40,272 nucleotides of DNA from CAYRSS01 sp964426945 (GTDB lineage Bacteria; Planctomycetota; Phycisphaerae; UBA1845), in assembly GCA_964426945.1 (NCBI GenBank), contig CAYRSS010000038.1, positions 1 to 40,272 on the forward strand, given 5' to 3'. The translations under genes were made by a program, and so were the position numbers. A model generated the notes under the pieces. That model did no database searches and had not been told where the DNA came from. It saw only the letters and a program-made list of their open reading frames with translations. Below are positions 1-8,368 of this stretch, piece by piece (position 1 is the stretch's first letter; every line of letters starts with the position of its first letter).

Positions 1-48
1 GGGCCGGCCCGCGGGCGGCGCCCGGCGTCCCGCAGGCCGCCACGGGCG

Positions 49-1572
49 TCAATCCCCGAACTTGATCCCCTGCGCCAGCGGCAGTTCGGTCGAGTAGTTG
101 ACCGTGTTCGTCTGCCGCCGCATGTAGGCCTTCCACGAGTCCGAGCCGCTCTCGCGCCCACCGCCGGTCTCCTTCTCGCCGCCGAAAGCCCCGCCGATCT
201 CGGCGCCGCTCGTGCCGATGTTCACGTTGGCGATGCCGCAGTCGCTGCCCGTCGGCGAGAGGAACCGCTCCGCCTCCAGCACGTTCTTCGTGAAGATCGC
301 GCTGCTGAGCCCCTGCGGCACGCCGTTGTGCATCGCGAGAGCCTCTTCAAAGTCTCGGTACTTCATCACGTAGAGGATCGGGGCGAAGGTCTCGTCCTGC
401 ACGATCTGGAACTCGTTGCGGGCGGCGGCGATGCACGGCGTGACATAGCACCCGCCGGGATACTTGTCGCCCGACAGCTGCTGCCCGCCGTACAGGATCT
501 CGCCGCCCTCCTGCTTCACGCGTTTCAGGGCGTTCATCATGTCGTCGACCGCGGCCCGGGACACCAGCGGGCCCATCAGCGTAGACTCGTCCATCGGATT
601 CCCGATGGGTACGGTCTTGTAGGCCCCGATGAGCCGCTCGACCAATTGATCGCGGATCGACTCGTGCGCGATGATGCGCCGCGTCGACGTACACCGCTGC
701 CCCGCCGTACCCACCGCGCCGAAGACGATCGCCCGCATGGCGAGCGACAGGTCCGCCTCGGCCGAGACGATGATCGCGTTGTTGCCGCCGAGCTCCAGAA
801 TCGTCCGCCCCAGCCGCTCGCCGACCACGGACCCGACGCGGTAGCCCATGCGACAGCTTCCCGTCGCCGAGATCAGCGGCACGCGGCGGTCGTGCAACAG
901 TTTCTCGCCCACCGTCTTGCCCGGGCCGATTACGAGGCTGAAGATCGCGGGGTCCACGCCGTTCGCCCGGCAGACGCGCTCGGCGATCTTCGTGCACGCC
1001 ACCGCGGTCAGCGGAGTCTGTGACGATGGCTTCCAGATGACCGAGTCACCGCAGACCGCCGCCAGGGCCGAGTTCCACGACCACACCGCCACGGGGAAGT
1101 TAAACGCCGAGATTACGCCGACGACGCCCAGCGGATGCCACTGCTCGGCCATGCGATGCTTGGGACGCTCGGAGGGCATGGTGAGGCCGTAGAGCTGTCG
1201 CGACAGGCCGACGGCGAAGTCGCAGATGTCGATCATCTCCTGCACTTCGCCCTGACCCTCGGCGCGGATCTTGCCCATCTCCCAGGTGACCAGCGCGCCC
1301 AGATCGTCCTTGACGTCGCGCAGGGCGTTGCCGAGCTGTCGCACGACTTCCCCGCGGCGCGGGGCGGGCACCTCGCGCCAGGAGAGAAACGCCTTGTGCG
1401 CGCGGTCGGCGATGCGGTCATACTCTTCGGGGGTGACCTGCTGCACCGCGCCGATGCGGCTGCCGTCGATAGGCGTGGTGGACTCGAGCCGCTCGCCGCT
1501 GCCGATCCATTCGCCGCAGAAGCCGCCGGGGCTCACCGGTTCGATTCCGAGCTTACGCAACAGGTCTTGCAT
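49..1572 (-). CDS. ALDH7-family aldehyde dehydrogenase (piperideine-6-carboxylate / aminoadipate-semialdehyde type)
   Basis: NAD(P)-dependent oxidation of an aldehyde to an acid, probably cytoplasmic. The 507 residues match the usual length of the family. Visible features are the FNFP oxyanion segment (Asn158), Lys181 in WKPS, the SATGS cofactor loop near 235-239, the general base Glu260 in ELGGNNAII, and nucleophile Cys294 in GTAGQRCTSTRR. The ELGGNNAII and GTAGQRC signatures are those of ALDH7 (antiquitin; bacterial AmaB/Pcd), which acts in lysine or pipecolate breakdown. The family assignment is firm; the substrate is inferred from it. The ATG at 1572 is preceded by a weak ribosome site but by a good sigma70-like promoter. 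No lysine-catabolism gene lies beside it, so the pathway context is missing. Confidence 0.93.
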   Translation of the reverse strand: MQDLLRKLGIEPVSPGGFCGEWIGSGERLESTTPIDGSRIGAVQQVTPEEYDRIADRAHKAFLSWREVPAPRRGEVVRQLGNALRDVKDDLGALVTWEMGKIRAEGQGEVQEMIDICDFAVGLSRQLYGLTMPSERPKHRMAEQWHPLGVVGVISAFNFPVAVWSWNSALAAVCGDSVIWKPSSQTPLTAVACTKIAERVCRANGVDPAIFSLVIGPGKTVGEKLLHDRRVPLISATGSCRMGYRVGSVVGERLGRTILELGGNNAIIVSAEADLSLAMRAIVFGAVGTAGQRCTSTRRIIAHESIRDQLVERLIGAYKTVPIGNPMDESTLMGPLVSRAAVDDMMNALKRVKQEGGEILYGGQQLSGDKYPGGCYVTPCIAAARNEFQIVQDETFAPILYVMKYRDFEEALAMHNGVPQGLSSAIFTKNVLEAERFLSPTGSDCGIANVNIGTSGAEIGGAFGGEKETGGGRESGSDSWKAYMRRQTNTVNYSTELPLAQGIKFGD

Positions 1573-1619
1573 CGTGGGTTCCCGGATAGAGAGACTGGGT
1601 GGTTCTTATCGGAAACGGG

Positions 1620-1647
1620 AGCATAGTTATGCCCCCGCTTGCGTCAA
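1620..1647 (-). promoter_or_regulatory. Candidate sigma70-type promoter with overlapping palindrome, for the aldehyde dehydrogenase gene
   Basis: On the minus strand TTGACG (1642-1647) and TATGCT (1620-1625) are separated by 16 nt, about 48 nt upstream of the ATG at 1572. The -10 box lies inside a near-palindrome at 1617-1636 (17 of 20 positions symmetric, core GCATA/TATGC), which could be a repressor site. Promoter and operator roles are inferred from the sequence only. The rest of 1573-1844 shows nothing else recognisable. Confidence 0.5.
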
Positions 1648-1844
1648 GGGAGCCCGCCCTCATGCCCGATAACGAGGTCCGGCTCGACGTCGCGGCCGAC
1701 GACGCGGGCTGCCGCCGCCGACGTGCCGATGGATGATAGCAGCGACGCCCGTGGCGGCGTCTGACCTGTGATCAGCCCATGAATCCCGCACTACCACAAG
1801 TCCGATGCAATGCCCTCACCGGCTCGGACCGCCGGGGACCGCGC

Positions 1845-2318
1845 ATGCGCTGCGCGATGTCGCTGATCGAGGCCCTGATGGCGATGGCGATCCTGGGGAT
1901 CGGGGTGGTGGCGGTGTCGGCCGCCCTGACCGCCGGCACGCAGCAGTCGGTCGCCGTGGCCGACATCCGTCTCGCTACGGAACTGGCCGAGGCCATGATG
2001 GAGGAAATCCTCGCGCTGCCCTGGGACGATCCCGGCGGAGCCTCCGCCCCGGGCCCGGAGGCGGGAGAAACCCGGGCCTCCTTCGATAACGTCGACGATT
2101 TCGCCGGCTACAGCGAGGCGGCCGGGGCCGTGGTCGACGCGACGGGCACTGCCTACGCCGCAGCGTATTCCCGGCTGGCCCGCGCGGTGAGCCAGTCGGC
2201 GGCGTCGCTTCAGCCCGGCGCATTCGGCACGGCCGTATCGGGCTTGCAGGTAACGGTCACAGTCACACAGGACGGCAACACGCTCGCGTCGATCACGCGG
2301 TTCATTCCTGAATCATGA
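1845..2318 (+). CDS. Prepilin-type pseudopilin, GspI/PilV-like
   Basis: About 157 residues. The N-terminus is a short basic leader (MRCA), then MSLIEALMAMAILGIGVV, a class III signal with the conserved Glu5 and a hydrophobic helix. A prepilin peptidase would be expected to cut after Ala and methylate the new N-terminus; Ala replaces the more common Gly at -1. I chose the ATG at 1845 because the upstream ATG at 1779 would add 22 unrelated residues before the leader. The body has the short soluble domain expected of a minor pseudopilin. It overlaps the next pseudopilin gene by 4 nt (ATGA). It probably sits in the inner membrane as part of a type II secretion or type IV pilus tip. Which apparatus it serves cannot be told here. 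Confidence 0.85.
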   Translation: MRCAMSLIEALMAMAILGIGVVAVSAALTAGTQQSVAVADIRLATELAEAMMEEILALPWDDPGGASAPGPEAGETRASFDNVDDFAGYSEAAGAVVDATGTAYAAAYSRLARAVSQSAASLQPGAFGTAVSGLQVTVTVTQDGNTLASITRFIPES

Positions 2319-2956
2319 CGACCACGACTCGACCACCCCGAAGCACCGGACGACGCCGCAGCGCGATGACCATCGTCGAAGCCCTCCTGTCGGTGGTGGT
2401 CGTGTCGCTCGTGGGCGGCGCGGCGCTGGCGATGCTGTTCGCGACGGCCCGCGCGACAGAGGCCTCGGCCGACAGCCGCAAGGCGGCGGTCCGGGCGATG
2501 ACCGTGGGCGAGCGGCTCCACCACGACATCATCGCTTCCCGCGCGGTGCTCTACAGCGCCGCGGACACGCTCGTCTTGTGGGCTCATGACGACAACGAGA
2601 GTCAGACGGTGAATCTCGACGAGTTGTTGCTGATCGAGCGCACGAGCGGCGACACCACGATCCGCCGCTGGGCCATCGAGTGGCCGGACGGCCTGTCGCA
2701 GGCGGCGATCGACGCCGCGAACACGCAGTACGCCGCCTCGGCCAACTTCGCCACCACGGCCGCGGCGATGAAGTCGCACGCCTACGCCGTCGCCGAGCAG
2801 TTGTCGTCGAAGGCGCAGAGCCTGACCATAACCCTCAAGGGCGGCGCCGCGCAGTCGGCGAAACTCGTCACGGTCGGGCTCGCGCTCTCGGTCGAGGGCA
2901 CTGTGCAGGAGTCGATCGTCGTGGCTGCGCTGCGCAGCCACGCCGCGCCGCAATGA
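2315..2956 (+). CDS. Prepilin-type pseudopilin, GspJ/PilW-like
   Basis: 213 residues with a basic leader of about 17 residues ending RRRSA, then MTIVEALLSVVVVSLVGG, a prepilin-type methylation helix with Glu at position 5. Cleavage is expected after Ala. The remainder is a soluble domain rich in Ala and Thr, as in the larger minor pseudopilins. The ATG overlaps the stop of the previous gene (ATGA at 2315-2318), and its own stop overlaps the next start (2953-2956), so the three genes are translationally coupled. Assignment to the J-like position is inferred from order and size and not from a diagnostic motif. Confidence 0.8.
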   Translation: MTTTTRPPRSTGRRRSAMTIVEALLSVVVVSLVGGAALAMLFATARATEASADSRKAAVRAMTVGERLHHDIIASRAVLYSAADTLVLWAHDDNESQTVNLDELLLIERTSGDTTIRRWAIEWPDGLSQAAIDAANTQYAASANFATTAAAMKSHAYAVAEQLSSKAQSLTITLKGGAAQSAKLVTVGLALSVEGTVQESIVVAALRSHAAPQ

Positions 2957-3492
2957 ATCGCACCCGGTGGAACATCCGACATCAGCCCCACCGCGCGTTT
3001 ACGCTCGTCGAGCTTCTCATCGTGATCGTGGTGATGGCCATTCTCGCGGTCATTGCCCTGCCGATGGCATCGGGCACGTCCGCGGGCGTCCTCGCCGCGG
3101 CTGCACGGCTCGTCGCCGCCGACATCGAGTACGCCCAAGTGGCGTCGATCGCCAGCCCGGACGACCCCCGCCTCATCCGGATCGACCCGGCGACGCATCG
3201 CTACTGGATCGCCGCCGCTTCCGCGCCGAATACGCCGCTGGACTACGCACCGGGGTCGGGTGAGTTGCTGGTCACGTTCGGCGCTGGGCGCGCCGCCTCG
3301 CTGGCGGGGGTCACGATCCAGTCCTACGACCTCGACAAATCGGGCGAGAACAACGATACGACGCTGTCGTTTGACATGCTCGGACGGCCGGACCAGGCCA
3401 CCCCGGCGACGATCACGCTCGCTCTGCAGGGCGCTACGATCACGATCACCGTCGCCCCGCAGACGGGGGAGGTATCCTCGAGCGTTCCCTAG
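2953..3492 (+). CDS. Prepilin-type pseudopilin, GspH/FimT-like
   Basis: 179 residues. The leader ends HRA, then FTLVELLIVIVVMAIL, the textbook type II/IV prepilin signature with Glu5, followed by a GspH-like soluble domain. The ATG at 2953 is used because it overlaps the previous stop by 4 nt; the open frame continues upstream to 2680 only as a shadow of the preceding gene. The C-terminal part holds a repeated ATITL/TITIT pattern typical of beta strands in pseudopilins. It is the last gene of the operon and converges on the batE-like gene, with 16 nt between the stops and no terminator hairpin visible between them. Confidence 0.88.
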   Translation: MNRTRWNIRHQPHRAFTLVELLIVIVVMAILAVIALPMASGTSAGVLAAAARLVAADIEYAQVASIASPDDPRLIRIDPATHRYWIAAASAPNTPLDYAPGSGELLVTFGAGRAASLAGVTIQSYDLDKSGENNDTTLSFDMLGRPDQATPATITLALQGATITITVAPQTGEVSSSVP

Positions 3493-3508
3493 CCCGGATG
3501 GGCCGCGG

Positions 3509-4348
3509 CTATTCCAGCGGCACGAGCGCCATCTTCGTCGCGTCGATCCAGCCGCTCTGGCCGTCGGGCAGCTCGATATGGCTCCAACCGCCGCGGCGCT
3601 CGCGCAGGACGAACTCGACGCCGGGCTGAAGCGGCTGGACAAACTGGCGCTGATAGCCCTCGCCGGGCCCCTTGTAGACGGCGACGTCGTGGCTGACGAT
3701 CACGCCGTCTGGGGCGTGGTGATCATTCCACCGGTCCGCCTGCACCGACACAAACAGCGACAGGGCGACGACCAGCATCGCCCCGCCCCATCCCACCAGC
3801 CACCGCCGCCGCACGAGAAGCCGCACCGCCAGCAGCGTCCACCCCAGCAGGTACGCGGCCAGGGCGAGCTGCGCTCGCGCCGCCGTCGTCGTGCCATAGT
3901 GCAGGAAAAGCACGCTGCGCAGCAGGACGCTGCGATCGGAGGCCTTGATCTCGGTCACGCGGCGCGATCGGGCGACGCGCAGGTTGTCCGCCAGCAGCGG
4001 ATCGCCGGGCATCAGCCGCTGGGCCCGACGGTAGTGAAGGATCGCCCGGCCGATGTCACCCGCCTGAAGATAGGCGTTGCCGATGTTGTACTCGATGGGC
4101 CCGTTGCGCAGGCCGCCGGCGATCACCGCCTCGTAACGCTGCGCGGCGGACCGGAAGAGCTGGCGGGCGCGGTCGGGATTGGCCGCGAGCAGGTTCTGGG
4201 CGGCGTCGAATTCCTCGAGGGCGATCTCGACCTGCTCCGCCCTGGCGGCGGCCGCGTCGTCCGCCGTCGCGGCGTGCGCAGGGACCCACGCAGCGACGAG
4301 CGCCGCGAGCGCAACCCACGTACCGAGTTGTGCAGATCGACCTGCCAT
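3509..4348 (-). CDS. BatE-like protein: signal peptide, TPR repeats, two membrane helices, SH3-like domain
   Basis: 279 residues counted from the ATG at 4348, which gives a clean signal peptide (about 1-27, ending AHA). The longer open frame would place 38 basic residues before it. TPR-like helices cover about 60-130 (EYNIGNAYLQAGDIGRAI), two hydrophobic helices lie at about 155-178 and 185-203, and a bacterial SH3-like domain at 215-275 contains VYKGPGEGY and GWSHIEL. This architecture is that of BatE in the Bat aerotolerance operon, where it is thought to scaffold complexes at the inner membrane. It is the last gene of the nine-gene operon, 5 nt after batD. Confidence 0.85.
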   Translation of the reverse strand: MAGRSAQLGTWVALAALVAAWVPAHAATADDAAAARAEQVEIALEEFDAAQNLLAANPDRARQLFRSAAQRYEAVIAGGLRNGPIEYNIGNAYLQAGDIGRAILHYRRAQRLMPGDPLLADNLRVARSRRVTEIKASDRSVLLRSVLFLHYGTTTAARAQLALAAYLLGWTLLAVRLLVRRRWLVGWGGAMLVVALSLFVSVQADRWNDHHAPDGVIVSHDVAVYKGPGEGYQRQFVQPLQPGVEFVLRERRGGWSHIELPDGQSGWIDATKMALVPLE

Positions 4349-4353
4349 GTGAT

Positions 4354-6162
4354 TCAACGCGTGGCCTGTTCGATGCGCCGCATCCAGCCGCGGATGCGGC
4401 CCGCGGCTTCGGCCGGGTCGATCGCCCCCGCCCCGCCCGGGGCGAAACGAACCATCTCGCACGACTCCAGCAGTCGGTGAAGTTCGTCCACCAGCCCGGC
4501 CTCGACGCCGCGCTTCCGCAGCGCGTCGGCGACCTCGCCGGGCGTCAGCGTGCCTGTGCCCAGCGCACAGCGATCGGCCACGTAGGCCGACAGGGCCTCG
4601 GCCAGCCCGCCGAGCTGCGCAGCGCGGTCCGCCTGGTTCAGCGCGGCGCGCAGCTGCGACTCAGCGCGGCCCAGCGCCCGGCTGCGGCGGGCATAGCCCG
4701 AGTCGCTGCGCAGCCGATCGCGCCGCCGGGCGACGAGCAGCAGCGCCGCGTACGCAATCGGCGCGCCGGCCAGCGCGCCGTACGTGACCGCACCGGGCGC
4801 GAATCGCTGGTCTGCCAGCAACGACGCCACCGGGTAGTTCGGCGAGATGCCGCCGGTCAGCACCGTCAGCGTCGTCTCCTCGGTCTTCTCCGGTTCGAGC
4901 GACAGCGCGATCGACGGCCGATCCTCGGCGCCGGCGCGGTCCACGACGATCGGAATCGGTTCGCTGGTCAGGGTAACGTACTTCTCCGCCCGCGTGTCGA
5001 AGTAGGACCACTCGATGGGCGGGATGGTCTGCTCGCCCGCCTGCTTCGGGAAAATGGCCCGGCGGAAGACCTTCGCGTTCTGGTCGATGTCGCCGACCAG
5101 TTCGTCACGCTGGTACTCGAAGCGGCTGGCCAGTTCCGGCTGGGCCGACAGGTTGGGCCCCGCGGCACCGGCCAGCGGCTCGCCCGATATCGCGATCGAC
5201 AGCGTGACCGGCTGCCCCTGCTGCACGCGCGTCGGCGTCGCCGTGACCTGCATCTGGTATCGGCCGATCGCGCCGACGTAGCTCGCGGGACGCCCGCGGC
5301 GCGGCGGCGCCTTCACCCGGATCGTCACCGCGTCGGCATTCGCCGTCTCGCGCTGCGAACTGCTCACCGACAACTGGCCAAAAACATCGCGGCGCAGCGC
5401 CGTGGGGTAGTTGACCTTCACGAACACCGGGCCGATTGACAGATCGCCTTCCTCGTCGGCGCGGATACGCCGCTCGATGGTGTACTCGAGGTAGGCGTAC
5501 CGCCTTCCCTGGCTGTCAATCAGCGTACGCTCGGTCGATGTATAAGCCCGCTGAAGCACGGACTCGGCGAACACCGACAGGTTGCTGCCCTTCACATCCA
5601 ACGTCGCAGCGATCATGTCGGCGTCGACCGTCCTGCCCTCGTGCACCAACTTGCGATAGCCGATTGTCAGCCGGGCGACGCAGACTTCGGAGAGGTAGAT
5701 CGTCTCGGGAGTCACCGACACCGACGCGTAGATGCGCGCATCACCCTGCTTCTGTTTGGTCTTGATCGGCTCCTGCACCGTGACCGGAATCTGCTCGGTC
5801 TGGTAGGTCGCACCGCCGGCCTCGACGATGACCGGACCGATCGTCCAGCGCCCGACCTTCTTCGCGGTCATGCGCAGCAGGTAGGTGTAGATTTCGACTG
5901 AGTTGGACCGGCCATTGACAATCTGGGTCTGCATCAGGGTCTGCGGCACCGGGTTGTCGAGCACCAGCTCGACCCCCTCGACGGACTCGATCTTCGGCAG
6001 CTCGGGCTTGCCGATGTTGGTGCAGACCAACTGCAGGAAGACCGACTCGCCCGGCTCCAGCACCTGCGGCGTGTAGCGCAGCTGAACCCCCGGCTGCTGG
6101 GCGGGCGCCGATGCGGCCACCAGCAGGGCGAACAGGGTGATGGTCAGGGCTCTGGGCATCAT
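4354..6162 (-). CDS. batD: BatD-family protein
   Basis: About 602 residues from the ATG pair at 6162/6159. The frame stays open to a TTG at 6201, but only the ATG start gives a proper signal peptide (MMPRALTITLFALLVAASA, cleaved near APA). The body is a string of Ig-like beta domains typical of BatD: a first one with LEPGESVFLQL, a second around the QGQPVTLSIAISG segment. A transmembrane helix near VTYGALAGAPIAYAALLLVA follows, then a cytosolic helical tail ending LLESCEMVRFAPGG. BatD proteins span the periplasm and inner membrane and work with the BatA/BatB von Willebrand proteins. The tail resembles that of the lipoprotein at 9561-10880. It starts 32 nt after the TPR gene. Confidence 0.9.
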   Translation of the reverse strand: MMPRALTITLFALLVAASAPAQQPGVQLRYTPQVLEPGESVFLQLVCTNIGKPELPKIESVEGVELVLDNPVPQTLMQTQIVNGRSNSVEIYTYLLRMTAKKVGRWTIGPVIVEAGGATYQTEQIPVTVQEPIKTKQKQGDARIYASVSVTPETIYLSEVCVARLTIGYRKLVHEGRTVDADMIAATLDVKGSNLSVFAESVLQRAYTSTERTLIDSQGRRYAYLEYTIERRIRADEEGDLSIGPVFVKVNYPTALRRDVFGQLSVSSSQRETANADAVTIRVKAPPRRGRPASYVGAIGRYQMQVTATPTRVQQGQPVTLSIAISGEPLAGAAGPNLSAQPELASRFEYQRDELVGDIDQNAKVFRRAIFPKQAGEQTIPPIEWSYFDTRAEKYVTLTSEPIPIVVDRAGAEDRPSIALSLEPEKTEETTLTVLTGGISPNYPVASLLADQRFAPGAVTYGALAGAPIAYAALLLVARRRDRLRSDSGYARRSRALGRAESQLRAALNQADRAAQLGGLAEALSAYVADRCALGTGTLTPGEVADALRKRGVEAGLVDELHRLLESCEMVRFAPGGAGAIDPAEAAGRIRGWMRRIEQATR

Positions 6163-6194
6163 CGATGATCTCACGGTCAACCGATCGCCACCGG

Positions 6195-7205
6195 CTACCA
6201 ATCCTTCTCGACGGGGGCAGGCCGGCCGGCCGACGGCGTCTCGCGACGCTGACGCTGCATGCGCTCGCGGAGCTGGTCAAGCAACCGTCTCAGCTCCCGC
6301 TGCGCCTGCTCGCGGGAGTCTGATTCCTCCTGCGGTGTCAACTCGGCCTGTTCCAGCTCTTCGTCGCCCGCTTCGGAGTCGCTTTCCTCTGCCTCCGCTC
6401 CCTGCGGCTGCTGCTCGCCGGGGGACTCCTCGCCCTGCTGCGGTTGCTGCGGCGTGTCCGACGGCTGGGCGTCCTGGGGCTGCGACTCGCCCTCCTGGGG
6501 CTCGCCCTCCTGAGGTTCGCCCTGCTGCGGCTGCGATTGATCCTCGGGCTGTTCCTCGTTTTCTCCCTCGCCCTGCGGCTGCTGCTCGGGCGGCTGCTTC
6601 TGCAGCTCCTCGCGCGCCTGGCGCCAGAGCATCGCCGCCTTGCGGTTCGCCTCGCGTGCGGGGGCATGCTCCGGGTTAGCCTGCAGAATGTCATGGTAGC
6701 GGCGCATGGCCTTCTCAAGCTGCGCCACGGTTTGTTTCAAGTCCTCCGCCGACATCGCCTGCATGTGGTCGACGGCGGCCTGGCCGTAGTGGGCCCCTTC
6801 AGCCAGCCCGGGATCGGGGCTGAGCGACGCCCGCTCGAAGGCCCTGCGCGCCTCGTCCAGCCGACCGGCGGCGAAGAGACCGAGCCCGCGATTGAAATCC
6901 AGTTCCAGCGCGTCAGGGCGAAGCGACTGCGCCTGGGTGTACCGCTTGAGCGCCGCCTCGAAGTCCTTTGCCAGCAGGGCGGAATTGCCCTCGCGAACCA
7001 GCGCGGGAGCCGAAGCGCCGGCGGGGGCCGCTTCCTGCACCGCCTCGGCGGGCGCTGGGGGCGCGACCAGTTCCTGTCCTCGCGCCAGCGTATTCGATGC
7101 GATCGACAAGGCGAATGCGAGCATAGCGCCCAGCGCCAGAGCCCGGCGTGCATTTCGCGCCTCGGCGACATAGCATCGTGCCGTCTGCTTGATCCGACGT
7201 CTCAT
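6195..7205 (-). CDS. BatC-like TPR protein with Gln/Glu/Pro-rich tail
   Basis: 336 residues from the ATG at 7205, which overlaps the stop of batB by one base (TGATG). There is a hydrophobic N-terminal segment (RALALGAMLAFALSIASNTLA), probably a signal anchor or signal peptide. TPR repeats follow at roughly 65-170 (EGNSALLAKDFEAALKRYTQA, then LDFNRGLGLFAAGRLDEA). A highly repetitive acidic tail of about 100 residues is built from QPQQGEPQEG-type units and ends in a charged coiled coil. In Bat operons the TPR protein between the VWA and BatD genes is BatC; the low-complexity tail is common in that position. The long in-frame extension upstream of 7205 lies inside batB and is rejected. Confidence 0.82.
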   Translation of the reverse strand: MRRRIKQTARCYVAEARNARRALALGAMLAFALSIASNTLARGQELVAPPAPAEAVQEAAPAGASAPALVREGNSALLAKDFEAALKRYTQAQSLRPDALELDFNRGLGLFAAGRLDEARRAFERASLSPDPGLAEGAHYGQAAVDHMQAMSAEDLKQTVAQLEKAMRRYHDILQANPEHAPAREANRKAAMLWRQAREELQKQPPEQQPQGEGENEEQPEDQSQPQQGEPQEGEPQEGESQPQDAQPSDTPQQPQQGEESPGEQQPQGAEAEESDSEAGDEELEQAELTPQEESDSREQAQRELRRLLDQLRERMQRQRRETPSAGRPAPVEKDW

Positions 7206-8368
7206 CACGCCGCCTCCTGTTGCCACACGCGGGTCACCGCCTCGTCGGGCACGCGTCGCCGCCGGGCAATCAGCGGCTCGAGTGTCAGCAGCAGCAGCGC
7301 TGCCGCGACGAACCACTGGTACCGCGGCATGCGCCGCTGCCGCTCTTCGGCCGTGATCTTCTGTTTCTGAAGCTGCGACAGGTGGCCGACGAGCAGACCG
7401 AAATCCGCCGCCGGAACGTAGCGCCCCTGCCCCGCCTCGGCGATGGCGGTCAGCGCCTCGGGGCTGATTTTCGAAAAGACGATCTGACCCTCATGCACAA
7501 GCGGTCGCGCGTCGGGCGATTCGCCCTCGGGCACCTCCGCGCCGGCAGTCAGCGACGGATCGCCCACCCCGACACAATACGTCACGATGCCGTACTCCTC
7601 GTGCATCTCGCGCGCCGCGGCGATCGGGTCGCCCACGTGATCTTCGCCGTCTGTGAACACGAGCAGGATCTTAGACGCTTCTTTGGGGGAGGTCTTGAAG
7701 AAGCCGGCCGACTCGTAAACCGCCTCGGCGATTGCGGTGCCGCCGCGGGGCGCACTGTTCAGGTCGATCTGTTCCAACGCCTGGCGGAAGAACGGCTGGT
7801 CCAGCGTGAGCGGAACCTTCATCGAGGTCGAACCCGCAAACGCCAGCAGCCCGAGCCGGTTCATCCGGCCGAAGGCGGACCGCTCGGTGAGCTGTTCGCG
7901 GATGGTGCGCCGGGCATATTCCAGCCGGTTGGGTGACAGGTCTCGCGCGAGCATCGACCGCGAAACGTCGAGCGCCACGACGACATCCACGCCGTAGGCG
8001 TCGGTCTTCTCCATGTACAGACCCCACCGCGGACCGAGCACCGCCACACCCACGAGCAGCAGCACCGTCACAAGCAGGCCTGCGCGAATCGCCTGCCGTG
8101 TCGGGCTGGCCTCCGCGGCGAGCAGCGGCGCCATCGTCTCGGAAACGAACCGCGCCATCGCCGCGCGGCGGCGGGCGTGCGCATAGCAACCGAGCGCGGC
8201 CGCCGCCGGAGCTGCCAGCAGCAGCCAGAGCCACGACATGCCATCGAATCCCAGCGCGCCCGACGGCGCAGCGAGCATCGCCCCGGCGCCGAGCACCGCG
8301 AGCGCGGCCGGTGCGATCAGCACCCACACCACGCACGGCCACCAGGGATAGAGCGTCCGGGGCTTCAT
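7205..8368 (-). CDS. batB: BatB-like von Willebrand factor A membrane protein
   Basis: 387 residues. N-terminal membrane helices lie at about 10-33, 43-62 and 96-113. A periplasmic or cytoplasmic VWA domain follows with an intact MIDAS (DVSRS, Asp134/Ser136/Ser138; a later TDGEDH loop). A C-terminal helix (WFVAAALLLLTLEPL) closes the protein. This is the standard BatA/BatB layout; being the second VWA gene it is called BatB. The ATG at 8368 overlaps the stop of batA by 4 nt (ATGA). MIDAS proteins of this kind bind a metal-dependent protein ligand and are thought to be assembled by MoxR-type ATPases. Confidence 0.9.
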   Translation of the reverse strand: MKPRTLYPWWPCVVWVLIAPAALAVLGAGAMLAAPSGALGFDGMSWLWLLLAAPAAAALGCYAHARRRAAMARFVSETMAPLLAAEASPTRQAIRAGLLVTVLLLVGVAVLGPRWGLYMEKTDAYGVDVVVALDVSRSMLARDLSPNRLEYARRTIREQLTERSAFGRMNRLGLLAFAGSTSMKVPLTLDQPFFRQALEQIDLNSAPRGGTAIAEAVYESAGFFKTSPKEASKILLVFTDGEDHVGDPIAAAREMHEEYGIVTYCVGVGDPSLTAGAEVPEGESPDARPLVHEGQIVFSKISPEALTAIAEAGQGRYVPAADFGLLVGHLSQLQKQKITAEERQRRMPRYQWFVAAALLLLTLEPLIARRRRVPDEAVTRVWQQEAA

